Source: Owenia fusiformis
Lineage: Eukaryota; Annelida; Polychaeta; Sabellida; Oweniidae
Direction of reading: 5' to 3'
DNA length: 64,000 bases
Assembly: GCA_903813345.2 (NCBI GenBank)
Contig: CAIIXF020000004.1
Location: 16,479,513 to 16,543,512 of the forward strand
The position numbers were made by a program, and so were the translations under genes. Below are positions 47,201-57,419 of the stretch, piece after piece. Position 1 is the first letter of the stretch. Every line of letters begins with the position of its first letter. The notes beneath the pieces are model-generated. The model did no database searches and was not told where the DNA came from. It was given only the letters and a program-made list of their open reading frames with translations.

Positions 47201-50200
47201 GGTCTATCACACTCTCTAGACTAGTAGTAGTACTAGTAGTATATCTGCAGTATGTCACTCAACATTTCAGTAACTGGTCTATCACACTCTCTAGACTAGT
47301 AGTAGTACTAGTAGTTTATCTGTAGTATGTCACTCAACATTTCAGTAACTGGTCTTCCGACGTGGGTCTCTATTTTAATTATGGCAGCAGTAGCAACATT
47401 CTATACAACACTGGTATGTCAGGCTCTATTAAAGCACATATTATATCTTGCAATCTCGTTTCTGGTTGAACTATATTGTATTCTATGTATAAAAATAATT
47501 TAAGCACACAAAGTAATGAATTGCAAGTGATTTAAGGGAATCCTGTCTTGTATGCGTTTTTCATGTATCCAGATAAAAAAATTTAAGGTATAGCAATTAC
47601 TAAAGACGAGCTGAGAGTATCTTTCTTAGAAAATTATTGTTTTGCTCAAATATGTTTGATATGTCTCTATTTTCTAAAAGAGCAAAGTTCTGACTTTTTC
47701 TATTATATAGTAGCCCGGACAGAATTGTTCAAGGGTCACCTTTCTTTAGTAACTTTTTTAATTTTCAGTATTATCAATATCTGATTGCATATTTGAAATC
47801 TAGAGTATAATTCTGACACAAAAAAATATTTAATGAGAAACTTCTAATTTATTGACATTGCAGGCGTTTATAGTATAACTGACGCTTTGATTAAACACAA
47901 GAGAGTGCTATGCTACGATGTTCCTGCTTGCCTTTTAACTCACTCGGTCAGTTAGTCATGTTGGTACCAACCTTTACATTCTTCGATGGTTTGAACACCA
48001 CTATAGCCAGAGCGGTCGACCTTTAAGCGCTACCTGCTGTACGCACTACTCTGCCCTTGTTGGTAAAGGGATGGTGAACAAACCCTCGGTGAATGTATTA
48101 GCCATTGTCAAATAAGTCATTGGTTAATGTTGTCTCCCCTGTGCCCATTTGTCATTTCTCCTCAGCCAGAGCCAGCGGGAGGCTTCATTTTCTGCAGATT
48201 CAACTGCTCTGTTCGCTCTCTTGAGCCATGAGGGTGGGAGTCCTACATTCTTGAACATTCGGTTGAGAGATGTTGATGGAAATCCTCTACAACCTACTTC
48301 AACGGGATAGTAATGAACTTTCCACCCTTTGGCCTCTATCTCCTCAACCAGATCTTGGTACTTTGCGCTTTTGAGTTGGTGTGCTACCTCAATGCGATCT
48401 TCCCAAGGTACTGTCAGTTCTATCATGACAGCAATTCTTTTACCCTCTGAGAATAAAAGCATATCTGGTCTTTGGTTTGTTGTCGTGATACAGCTGGGAA
48501 ATGTGAGTCTTTGGAGCTCCCAGTCCTGTGCTTGTTGTAAGATGCCATATCTTCCTCGAGAGGTGTGCCTGCTACCGCTAGGCAAAACCTTCCCTTTAGG
48601 ATTTGCGTTAGCACCCACCAAATGTTTCTCTAAGGGTTGCAGAGCTCAGAGCTCCACAGTGGATACATGATGCATCTTCATTAAAACCCCAGGTAGTGAG
48701 ATTGGCAGGAGATGGTAAAAGATCAGATATTGCTCTTAATAAGAAGCTAATCTTGCCCTGCTCCATATCCCATATGTCTTTCCATGAGAGCTGTCGATCG
48801 AGTGTAGACTCCCAGTGGGTCCATGCACCTTGTTTGACTAATTGTGCTAACTTCACCTGTCTACCCTTTTCCTCTGATTGCCTTATCTCCTTTACTACAA
48901 GCTTCCTTCTTGTCTCTGTGTTGGCATCTTTCCACCTGGATGTGCCATAGTTTCCAAGGCCCATCCTACCTTTACAAACGACACCTACTATGTCTTTATG
49001 ACGGAGTTGGCTTTCAGCAATACCGATTGCCTGTTGAGGATTCCATCCCCTCCCATTCGATATTGTTTCTCCCGAGCTAGTAACTTTATTGTCCTTTGAA
49101 GAGCGTAGAGTGGTTACTGCTCTTACTTTGGCTGCTTTGTACTCTTCAAGTACTGAAGTTACCGGGAGGCTGAGCTTGGGAGATTTACTGAATAGAATAC
49201 TGACGCAAATACATAATTCATCATCTTACTTCATATTTGTTCAAAACGGCGTAATATTTCGTTAAATTGGAATGTTCAGTTGAACGTTAATTTTTAAAGA
49301 TTGGCATAAGCCTATAGGGTCATGCTGCCACCATTACAATCCTGATAGAATACAGCAACTGACCAATCATAAATGTGCGGGGTGTGATGAGAATAGGTCC
49401 AGTCTTTTCAAAAGGTCCAAACAGCCTTCTCAGAGGCCATTGAAACGCTGAAGAACAATTCACATGCATGCCATGGATGGGTTAAAAGGCTTGTGACTGG
49501 GAAAGACATTAAACTGTGGCAAATATGACCCTATAGATGCAATGGTTAAACGAACTAGGGCTGCTAATCAAATATGGGTAACAATGGAATGGCCAAAAAA
49601 CTTTATGTCCTGCGACCTTACCAATAAACTGTACAAACAATGTGCAATACTTTTTTTAAGTACCGGTATACATACAAGTCAATGTAAAACAAAAGGTTTA
49701 AATGCAGTCATTCCTCATTACCTCATACCAAAGCAGCAGTCTACACGAATCCATAGGCCCATGACGTTTTTTTAAATATTAACATTTAACTGAACATTCA
49801 AATTCATAAAACAAGCCACCATTTTGAACAAATATGAGACAAATGGTGAATTATGTATTTGCGTCTCTCATACTATGAACGTCTATAATGTCAGTAAGAG
49901 ATGTTCCTTAAATATCCTTTGTATGTCAGAATTTTATTCTAGTTTAAAAAATGTAATCAGATTTTGATAATACTGAAAATTAAAAAAGTTATTAAAGAAA
50001 AGGTGATCGTTGAACAATTCTGTCCGGGTTACTATGATTATGCAAGGAACTTTCTGCACGTAGGGAGTTCTCGAGATTATTGTTGTTCTTTCGCGTAATA
50101 TTTTATAACTGAATGTTTACATGTACGATTGCAGGGAGGTATTAAAGCCGTTATTTGGACAGACGTCTTCCAATTCTTGATTATAATGATAGGAATGATT

Positions 50201-50940
50201 ATCGCATTAGCAATGGTAAATCACGTACTAGGCGTTTGCCTATCATTTTTTATATTAATTGCAATTACACTTTTCGAAATATGATGGTACATTTCGGATA
50301 ATTTGAATTTCATGAAGCCGAAATCTTCATTTTGTCTTTTACATATTGATCATTAATCTGTCTATCAAGTTTGAAATGAGGGAGTCTTGGGTTGTCGTTT
50401 TTTGACTACCATGAAGTAGTATCAAAACAGCAATAATTGTTGACTCATTTTCATAAGTTTTGGTAAATTAATTGTAAGTTATTGTTGTTTCAAGGGTTGC
50501 AGTCGAGTTGGAGGCTTCGCAAATATGTGGGACCTGTGTCAGAGAGGTGGAAGAATCCAGCCAATAGAGTGATTGATTATAATTTATATAATGGACGCTG
50601 GTTGACAGACATTTTAATAAATTTGAACTTATGATATACCAAATTAAAGATGAATAAATTCCCTATCCATTGGTATATAATATGACATATTATGATGTTT
50701 CCATCAAGAAAATCATAATTTATTTATGAAATACGAGTGTCCCATTTTTGGACCACCCTGCATGTATATACTGTATGGATGTTTGAGTTTGTGTTCCAGC
50801 TTTGACTTGAACCCATTGACGAGACATACCTTCTGGGGCCTCACTATTGGTGTTGGGGTAATCTATACACATCCGTATGGAGTAAGCCAACCTGGAGTGC
50901 AGCGTTTTTCAGCAACACGATCACTCAAAGATGCCAGACT
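34898..50940 (+). CDS. SLC5 sodium-coupled monocarboxylate transporter, copy 2 (exons 1-7 only)
   Basis: Coding exons: 34898-35233 (or from the in-frame ATG at 34889), 42815-42883, 46952-47003, 47346-47413, 50135-50215, 50495-50568 and 50800-50940. Sizes and phases equal those of copy 1 exons 1-7 (336, 69, 52, 68, 81, 74 and 141 nt) with no stops, so this part could be functional. Exon 1 differs by one residue from copy 1 (FIVV for FIVI); exon 7 differs at IGVGVIYTHPYG. Exons 8-16 are not seen: after exon 7 come satellite, an N gap, then copy 3's intron 1. Introns differ strongly from copy 1: intron 1 is 7.6 kb against 0.9 kb, intron 2 is 4.1 against 1.1 kb, while introns 5 and 6 are shorter (279 and 231 bp). 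The missing end is either lost or unassembled. Confidence 0.85.
35617..35722 (+). repeat. tRNA-like sequence (SINE head or tRNA pseudogene)
   Basis: TTGGCCGAGAGGGC (35627-35640) resembles a class II tRNA A box, and GGTTGCGAGTTCGAGAC (35689-35705) a B box. The ends do not form an acceptor stem and no clear anticodon arm is seen. Most like a tRNA-derived SINE or decayed tRNA-Leu/Ser gene; present only in copy 2 intron 1. Confidence 0.45.
35960..36003 (+). repeat. 13-bp hairpin CCTGTACGTGTAC / GTACACGTACAGG followed by T-run
   Basis: Perfect inverted repeat with a 12-base spacer, then TTTTTTT. The matching site in copy 3 (about 54803-54842) has a shorter stem through loss of one GTACAC step. 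Probably fortuitous GTAC-type repeat expansion; terminator-like in look only. Confidence 0.5.
36361..36815. repeat. GTCTG/CCAGCCT minisatellite and (GTCC)n microsatellite
   Basis: Degenerate repeats of CTGYCAGCCTGYCGGT run into (GTCT)n(GTCC)n near 36713-36790. Because the unit lacks stops, several frames on both strands stay open (CLPAC-type plus, QTDR-type minus); these are not genes. Same tract at 55199-55645. Confidence 0.88.
37119..38143. mobile_element. Foldback element C: CACACCCGGTGATCG ends, ~430-bp arms, TSD ACTAT
   Basis: Arms 37119-37549 and 37718-38143 are inverted copies. ACTAT occurs at 37114-37118 and 38144-38148; copy 3 keeps the empty site CTCTACTATTGCT at about 55968. Each arm has the G-rich motif GGGACGGAGGGGGGGG near its outer end and in two copies near its inner end, so G-quadruplex-prone tracts sit at both ends of the stem. 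No open frame of note. A 3-bp CTA duplication with TCACACCC ends is an equal reading. Confidence 0.88.
39248..39610 (-). pseudogene. Mariner/Tc1-like element end with transposase C-terminus, copy 2 intron 1
   Basis: GAAGGGTGTCTCAAAAAAAT at 39248 looks like a mariner terminal repeat (GGGTGTCTCAAAA). The minus frame 39334-39597 encodes REQLKGNIQREFQNIS and later CHRNMRLHRLCAVKGKWL, like the last ~60 residues of mariner-type transposases. Truncated; the copy at 57069-57419 is nearly identical. Confidence 0.6.
39611..42380. other. SLC5 copy 2 intron 1 interior, nothing recognised
   Basis: About 2.8 kb AT-rich sequence repeated in copy 3 (57420-60210). The conserved small frame at 40915-41106 (MMYQYALLPDNHFLFSKKTD) is similar in both but not recognised, and conservation simply follows the recent duplication. 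Near 42340-42385 lies a TTGCTGGCTACGCCACTG MITE end. Confidence 0.5.
42815..42883 (+). CDS. SLC5 copy 2, exon 2
   Basis: The acceptor is TGCAG|TAT and the donor TTA|GTGAGT. Encodes YLYRRFKSQVARQSCMIIGS and VGL; same length and phase as copy 1, with R-to-Q, V-to-I and F-to-L changes. Confidence 0.9.
43391..46361. mobile_element. 2971-bp insertion with GGGTCAATTTACGATAATTG terminal repeats, copy 2 intron 2
   Basis: The ends GGGTCAATTTACGATAATTG and CAATTATCGTAAATTGTCCC form ~26-bp inverted repeats with one mismatch. Copy 1 holds the empty site CACTATATTTCATG (about 15436). ATAT flanks both sides; as it is palindromic, a 4-bp ATAT or a TA duplication fit equally. Inside: a small frame (GYGKAQHIGWPFDFTCKLKP, 43840-44028) not recognised, an AGGTCA-rich minisatellite (44440-44990), and no transposase. 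The copy at 61217-64000 is cut by the window end. Confidence 0.8.
44440..44990 (+). repeat. Minisatellite of ~115-145 bp units rich in TCAAGGTCA
   Basis: Four to five units share GACCTTCAATGACATTCTCA, AGGTCAAAA, CAACTTGCTTCAAATTGACC and GTTCAAATCTGACTTTAG. Unit heads are near 44460, 44588, 44705 and 44849. Each carries AGGTCA half-sites in both orientations. The copy at 62270-62820 is nearly identical. Confidence 0.82.
46952..47003 (+). CDS. SLC5 copy 2, exon 3
   Basis: The acceptor TTGATTTAG is better than copy 1's; the donor is G|GTAAGA. Encodes VAIGGVVMYAPAIALEA. Confidence 0.9.
47054..47354 (+). repeat. Fourfold 75-bp tandem duplication of the exon 4 splice acceptor, copy 2
   Basis: Units start at 47054, 47130, 47205 and 47280 (76, 75, 75, 75 bp). 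Each contains CACTCAACATTTCAG|TAACTG, i.e. the 3' splice site and first bases of exon 4. Copy 1 has one unit. Only the last continues into the exon; splicing to any earlier one reads into TAG within about ten codons (CACTCTCTAGACTAG). Confidence 0.9.
47346..47413 (+). CDS. SLC5 copy 2, exon 4
   Basis: Encodes VTGLPTWVSILIMAAVATFY and TTL. Its acceptor and first bases are repeated three more times upstream (47054-47279), so the true acceptor at 47344-47345 is the last of four near-identical ones. Only this one leads into the full exon. Confidence 0.88.
48124..49190 (-). pseudogene. 3' end of a REL-type non-LTR retroelement-like gene, in copy 2 intron 4
   Basis: Minus frames: 49190-48965 (HKDIVGVVCKGRMGLG), 48964-48608 (QGAWTHWE, then SFLLRAISDLLPSPANLTTW and CIHCG) and 48621-48124 (DWELQ, RPDMLLFSEG, IELTVPWEDRIE, VEVGCRGF, SRWLWLRR). 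I recognise this C-terminal order from a retroelement family common in animals: a Cys/His zinc-binding stretch followed by a PD-(D/E)XK-like nuclease (D53 and E68 of the last frame). The region between CIHCG and the nuclease is shortened and frameshifted, and no RT core is present, so it is 5'-truncated and dead. Copy 1 intron 4 lacks the insertion (site near 16658). Confidence 0.75.
49195..49862. repeat. Inverted repeat flanking a conserved intron 4 stretch, copy 2
   Basis: TACATAATTCATCATCTTAC to GTTCAGTTGAACGTTAA (49195-49300) mirrors 49770-49862 (AACTGAACATTCAAATT ... GAATTATGTATTTGCG). Copy 1 has only the right-hand half (16845-16925), so the left arm came with the copy 2 insertion. Confidence 0.6.
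50135..50215 (+). CDS. SLC5 copy 2, exon 5
   Basis: GGIKAVIWTDVFQ core intact; the end reads MIGMIIALAM. The acceptor is GATTGCAG and the donor ATG|GTAAAT, as in copy 1. Confidence 0.92.
50495..50568 (+). CDS. SLC5 copy 2, exon 6
   Basis: Same 74 nt as copy 1 with N-to-D (MWDLCQRGGR). The TTTCAAG acceptor and the out-of-frame TTGCAG 8 nt downstream are both conserved. The donor is A|GTGATT. Confidence 0.87.
50800..50940 (+). CDS. SLC5 copy 2, exon 7 (last exon seen)
   Basis: 141 nt, as in copy 1, keeping NPLTRHTFWG and YGVSQPGVQRFSATRSLKDA. The donor CT|GTAAGC is intact, so a downstream exon 8 is expected but is not in the window. Confidence 0.92.
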
Positions 50941-50992
50941 GTAAGCAGAATTTCTGAAAAATAATTTATGTACATTAATATATATTACCTCG

Positions 50993-52488
50993 AGCATCCA
51001 CAAAATTGCTAAGGCTAAACATAACACAATATCATACATTGTCATTTATTTCATTCGGGCATCCATAATATAGTTAAGGCTAAACCTAATACAATCTCGT
51101 TACATTGTCAATTATTCCATTGGGACATCCATAATATAACTTATGCTAAACCTAATACAATCTCGTTACATTGTCAATTATTCCATTCGGGCATACATAC
51201 CATGGCTTATGTTTTACCTAAAACAATCTCGTTACATTGTCAATTATTCCATCGGGCATCCATAATAAAGCTTATGTTTTACTAATACAATCTCGTTACA
51301 TTGTCAATTATTCCATCGGGCATCCATAATATAGCTTATGTTTTACCTAATACAATCTTGTTACATTGTAAATTATTCTATTCGGGCATTCACAATATAG
51401 TTTATGTTTGACCTAATGCAATCTCGTAACATTGTCAATTATTCCATCGGGCATCCATAATATAGCTTATGTTTTACTAATACAATCTCGTTACATTGTC
51501 AATTATTCCATCAGGCATCCATAATATAGCTTATGTTTTACCTAATACAATCTAGTTACATTGTAAATTATTCTATTCGGGCATTCACAATATAGTTTAT
51601 GTTTGACCTAATGCAATCTCGTAACATTGTCAGTTATTCCATTCGGACATTAATAATATACCTGTTGCTTAATCTTAGACAGTCTCGTTACTTTGTCAAT
51701 TTTTCCATTCGGACATCCATAATATAACTTATGCTAAACCTAATACAATCTCATGCATTATCAATTATTCCATTCGGCCATTCATAAAATAGTTACCCTG
51801 AACCTAATACAATCTCGTTTCATTGTCAATTATTCCATTTGGGCATCCATATATAGTTAAGGCTAAACCTAATACGATCTCGTTTCATTGTCAATTATTC
51901 CATTCAGGCATCCATAATATAACTTATGCTAAACCTAATACAATCTCATGCATTGTCAATTATTCCATTCGGGCATACATACCATGGTTTATGTTTTACC
52001 TAATACAATCTCGTTACATTGTCAATTATTCCATCGGGCATCCATAATATAGCTTATGTTTTACCTAATACAATCTCGTTACATTGTCAATTATTCCATC
52101 GGGCATTCATAATGTAGCTCATGCTTAACCTAATACAATCTCGTTACATTGTACATTGTTCCATTCGGGCATAACTTAATACAATATTCTCGTTACATTG
52201 TCAATTTTTCCATTCGGACATCCATAATATAACTTATGCTAAAGCTTATACAATCTCGTTACATTGTCAATAATTCAATTTGGGCGTCCATAATATAGCT
52301 TATGTTTTACTAATACAATCTCGTTACATTGTCAATTATTCCATCGGGCATCCATAAAATAGCTTATGCTCAACCTAATACAATCTCGTTACATTGTACA
52401 TTGTTCCATTCGGGCATCCATAATGTGCCTTATGCTTAACTCAATACAATCTCGTTACCTTGTCCATTGTTCCATTCGGCATCCATAA
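50993..52488 (+). repeat. Intronic satellite, copy 2 (runs into the N gap)
   Basis: Same 64-66-bp family as in copy 1 intron 7, starting about 50 bp after exon 7. About 22 units, more heterogeneous, without the regular A/B alternation; several have variant tails (TACATTGTACATTGTTCCATTCGGGC). The array ends at the gap, so its true length is unknown. Confidence 0.92.
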
Positions 52489-52988
52489 NNNNNNNNNNNN
52501 NNNNNNNNNNNNNNNNNNNNNNNNNNNNNNNNNNNNNNNNNNNNNNNNNNNNNNNNNNNNNNNNNNNNNNNNNNNNNNNNNNNNNNNNNNNNNNNNNNNN
52601 NNNNNNNNNNNNNNNNNNNNNNNNNNNNNNNNNNNNNNNNNNNNNNNNNNNNNNNNNNNNNNNNNNNNNNNNNNNNNNNNNNNNNNNNNNNNNNNNNNNN
52701 NNNNNNNNNNNNNNNNNNNNNNNNNNNNNNNNNNNNNNNNNNNNNNNNNNNNNNNNNNNNNNNNNNNNNNNNNNNNNNNNNNNNNNNNNNNNNNNNNNNN
52801 NNNNNNNNNNNNNNNNNNNNNNNNNNNNNNNNNNNNNNNNNNNNNNNNNNNNNNNNNNNNNNNNNNNNNNNNNNNNNNNNNNNNNNNNNNNNNNNNNNNN
52901 NNNNNNNNNNNNNNNNNNNNNNNNNNNNNNNNNNNNNNNNNNNNNNNNNNNNNNNNNNNNNNNNNNNNNNNNNNNNNNNNNNNNNNNN
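52489..52988. other. Assembly gap (500 N)
   Basis: Exactly 500 N, a placeholder size. The left side is satellite; the right side is unrelated single-copy-like sequence. Open frames drawn across it are meaningless. Confidence 1.
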
Positions 52989-54719
52989 TTGATGTTCTGT
53001 TACATATTGGTGAAGCAGTCTTTGGGATATGGCCTAAATTTCTGAATTTCCACTATGTCCCTGTAAAACCCAACTTAAAAACATGTATGTTATTTGTCAT
53101 TTTTCATTATGAATCAACCATAAATGTATTTTTTCTTGTTTACATACAGAATGAACTTTTTGTTTTCAAATATTGAAAGATGGTACTGCATTTATTTTTT
53201 CATGACATGGAGGAAACAAATGCGTGTCAATTTACACTGTAATATCCCACACACTTATATTTCAAGGGTAGTTTTGAAGAATAATCAAGAAAATCCATGT
53301 TTTCAAATGAATTCATCCTTGTCAAAGAACGTAAATGAGGATATGCGGTTTAAAAAACGAACAACATGTTTTAAGTTCTTACAATTCTTGTTTAAAACAA
53401 ACATTTCGAAAGTTGTGATTTCGAATGTAATATCCAACTCAATGAAATTTGTTGATATTTGTGAATTTTTTCTTTCGGAATGCACATTGCTGGATCACAG
53501 AACCTTGCCTTGTTCGAGATGCACAAAAAGGGTATTGTTAATACTTGACGTCGTTCGGATATTCGGATGTGACTGACGTTTTCGTTAATCTCCAACCACT
53601 GTAACTTCCAACTTAATTTTTGAAAGCCAAATATGATAGTCATGAATCGATATTTAAGTCACACGTGGATGCATACATCATGTGTCTTCATTACCTGTCG
53701 AATACATGCCGACTTTCATTTATTTAAATATACACAGTTAACTCAAATCATCAATTCTCGAAACGGTTTATCATATAACCTGACCTGAGTTTAATGTTTC
53801 ATTTTAATTTATAATTATGGTATCGGATTTGAGTATGATTTTAGTCGAGGCTTAAAAAAAGCAATAAAACTGCGTGAAACCTTTTGTGAAAATTCGAACG
53901 ATTTTTCAAGAATCCTCCTTCAAAGTGTTACCCCAGTGCTCCCTGGGAGTGGAAATTTTGTCTTGTGTAATCAAAATAATAGCGGGTGGTTTGAATTTTT
54001 GTTTGAGTTTAGAGCTCAGCATCTATAAATTTAAAAATGTGTCGCCTCATTGAGAGGTACATGCAGATTTTGGCGATATATCTTTATAAAAGGCTAAATT
54101 TTGTGCAAAAACAGGAGTTGACACGCTTACATTTGGAATTGAAATGTCCTACATAATTGTCGACTCGTGTTTAAAAGTCATGAAAACAAGGTTGAACACA
54201 AAATAATAACTTAGTTACTGTCTATTTAGCATGGGATCACTGAGGGAAATATTATTAATGACTTAAATCGTTAACAGTTAAGTTGTATTCCAAGAAACTT
54301 ATCAATTTAGAAATTCAAAATGTTCAATTTTGTTTTTTAATTGTAAAAATGGCACCTGTAGAGAACAACGTTTTACAAAATTATTTAAAAAGGAGATATT
54401 AACTGATGTAACATTCGTTGGCACGTGTCAGGGAGTAAATAAGAAGAATATGCATTTGATTCTATATCTTGTTCCCAAAGGAGTTTGTTAAGGAGCGGTA
54501 TATCTTAACGTACTTTTATCATCCCGAACTCAAAAATTTCGAATCCTTATTTAGACAAAGTTTTGTTGAGAATGGATTAAAGATGAACTCAAAATTAATA
54601 CGTTAAAAGATGTATTATCATCTTAATAACCACCTCACAAATTATTTTGGAAATCAAAGATGTACGATTTTTGAGATTTTTATTTTCGAATGTTGACTTA
54701 GTTACTTGGCTTGACTGTT
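52989..54719. other. Post-gap sequence unrelated to either SLC5 copy, nothing recognised
   Basis: About 1.7 kb without match to the flanks of copies 1 or 2. It holds a 150-codon frame at 53124-53576 (MYFFLFTYRMNFLFSNIERW) with no recognisable domain, and AT-rich composition that makes it probably chance. Confidence 0.5.
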
Positions 54720-55198
54720 GTAAGTATATCGACTGCTTAGTCAAAAGGTAAATACGTTTGGTGCTCGGAGTGAGTCACTAAAGACCTTAAGATATACGGA
54801 CGACCTGTACGTGTACCTGTAAATACACGTACAGGTTTTTTTTAATGTTCCTTTTGTGCGCCTAAAACAAGTCCTTAGTCACTCGTCGACGTGTGCGTGT
54901 ACGGAACAAGGAATTAGTGGGTATCTGGTGATGAAAGTATGATATTTTAAATCGGCCTACACACATATCCATAGTGATTCTGTATGGGGGAAGTGTAATT
55001 TGCTTAATGCATACAGATATACCAATGGGTGTTAGGTGTTTGGGTGAGGTAAAGATTTATTTATTTATTTCCAATTGTTGCTATGTAGATATTTATCTCT
55101 TGATAATTGTCTCTTGATAATTAGAAGAGATTTGTTTGTGTGTTAATCTGCTTGATTGCTTGTTTGTTTTATGTAGTGGTTCTTACTATAAAGCACGG

Positions 55199-55645
55199 TG
55201 GTCTGTCTGCCTGCCAACATGTCGTTCAGCCTGTTAGCCTGTCGTTCTGACTGCCAGCCTATCGGTCTGCCAGCCTGTCCGTCTGTCACCCTGTCGGTCT
55301 GCCAGCCTGCTGGTATATCGTTCTGTCTGCCAGGCTGTCGTTCTGTCTGCCAGCCTGCCAACATTCCGGTCTGTCAGCCTGCCAGCATGTCGTTCTGTCT
55401 GCCAGTATGTCAGCCTGCCGGTCTGCCAACATGTCGGCCTGTAAAATTGCCGGCCTGCCAGCCTGCCGGCATTCCGGTCTGTCAGACTCCCAGCCTGTCG
55501 TTCTGTCTGCCAACCTGTCGGACTGCCAGCCTGTCGGTCTGTCAACCCGCCGGTCTGTCATGATCAGACCGTCTGTCTGTCTGTCCGTCTGTCCGTCCGT
55601 CCGTTCGTCCGTCTGTCCGCCCGCCCGCCCGCCTGTCTGTCTACA
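55199..55645. repeat. GTCTG/CCAGCCT minisatellite, copy 3
   Basis: Counterpart of 36361-36815 with a shorter (GTCC)n tail and TCATGATCAG inserted before it. Length differences between the two support slippage. Confidence 0.88.
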
Positions 55646-57068
55646 GTAGTTCGGCCTACTTTTTTCGTTCATGAAGTATTATCTTTCTAAATCCTAAGTT
55701 TTGGGCTCAAACAATTTTGAAAAATTCAAAGATGAAATAAATAGTACATAGTTATGTAATAGTGATCTCACTCACAATCTTTCGCGTACAGGTTCACAAC
55801 AAGACGACAAAAACGCCCGGCGCTATTGAATTTACACGTCAACGGGATTATAAAACAAGTCAGACGTGTCGAATGGAGCATAAAGTTACATGATTTGTTG
55901 CGCGCGCATTATGTTTCACGTACAGGTACAGGTACAGGTTACTTTTTGGTGCAATCTTAAGGTCTCTACTATTGCTATTCGCTGAACTTCAGTGGTGCAA
56001 TAGTGAAGTCCATGTTCTAAGTTATATGATAGTTGAAGAAAGAATGTGAATAATATCGTTTTAAATTTTTAAATATTTGATATTTCATAGTACACGGTAC
56101 ATAGTTGCAAAAGTTGATCAATACAGGGTACAAGGAATGTAAATTGTTCAATAGTACAGGGAGCGAGAAAGTAAGCTGATCATACAGACATACAGTGAAA
56201 GTAATGCTAAAAAGGCCGCCTGTTGATGCTTTGAGGTGTCATCAATTGTTATTTAATCCAAATAAGGTAAACATTATTTTGTAGATTTAGACAATGGCTT
56301 TCAGGTCGTATGCATTTTAGTCATTAAACTAACAAGAACACTAGATTATACGTGTTACTAAGGTATCAAATTGAAATAAAATAACGAAATTAAATATTAA
56401 CACGTTAATATAAATGACTATCCGCTATCAGTATTAATACCTATCCGCTACTCAGAATAATCAAAATTGCCTGAACTACATGTGAAGAATCTTTCTACAT
56501 AACCCCTCGAATGGTCTAATTCACTACCGTCCTCAAAAACCGATCATTTAATATGTTTTGTTCAAATTCACAAAAATACAGTTGAATAACATACTAGAAA
56601 ACGTATCCACCTATAACACGATGACACGCAGTTTAAATAACTGTTAACTGTTTTTTTGGTACCTATCAATGTAACATTTTCGAAGGGAAACTTACATGCT
56701 CCCTGTACGTTGATATATTTACTGAAATGTATCGTGTATTGCATTCGAGTTTTGCTTCACTGCGCTCACTATTATCTATCTTTGCCTACAGTGGTTTTTG
56801 CCAACAATATTCTACAAACTGCTTGATGAATCAATTCTATGTCTGGTAGAACACTAGAAATAAATGTAAAATGTATTTTACGTTCAGAAATATGGGATTA
56901 AACCCACGTCCTCCATTTGCAACTTAGCTGTACCCTGTTTCCCTTTTAATCGTGGTCACGGGGTAGGGTAGTGTGAATTATGAATATTCATTAGATCAAC
57001 TTGGGCGACCGTTTTATATATGACAGACACATGTGATAAGTGATTATACAATACCTAAATCTTCATCA

Positions 57069-57419
57069 CATGAAGGGTGTCTCAAAAAAATGTACCCAAA
57101 AGTATATCAAGAGCACAGATAAACCAATCAATATTTTCAGGCATTTTTTGCATGGTCATGTAGCCAAAACATGAAAGTTTTCTCCCAAATACACCATTTT
57201 TATTTTAGTCTCTTCTTTTTGATGCTCTAACCCTTTGCCTTTTACAGCACATAATCGATGTAACCTCATATTTCGATGACAGCCTGTATCCGTACTGCTA
57301 CATTGTTCATCACATTTGATAATAATTTCGGTGGATATGTTTTGGAATTCTCTTTGGATGTTGCCCTTAAGTTGTTCTCGGTCTTTTTGCTTGGAATGAG
57401 CATTAAAACACTCCTTCAA
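57069..57419 (-). pseudogene. Mariner/Tc1-like element end with transposase C-terminus, copy 3
   Basis: Duplicate of 39248-39610 with a few residue changes (STEIII, KGKGLEHQ). Same terminal motif GGGTGTCTCAAAAA at its plus-strand left edge. Confidence 0.6.

Noticed and set aside
52460-53176. 238- and 192-codon frames
   Set aside because: They run across the 500-N gap; nearly all residues are unknown.
53124-53576. 150-codon frame as a gene
   Set aside because: No recognisable domain, AT-rich Phe/Lys/Asn/Ile-biased composition, no splice or homologous support.
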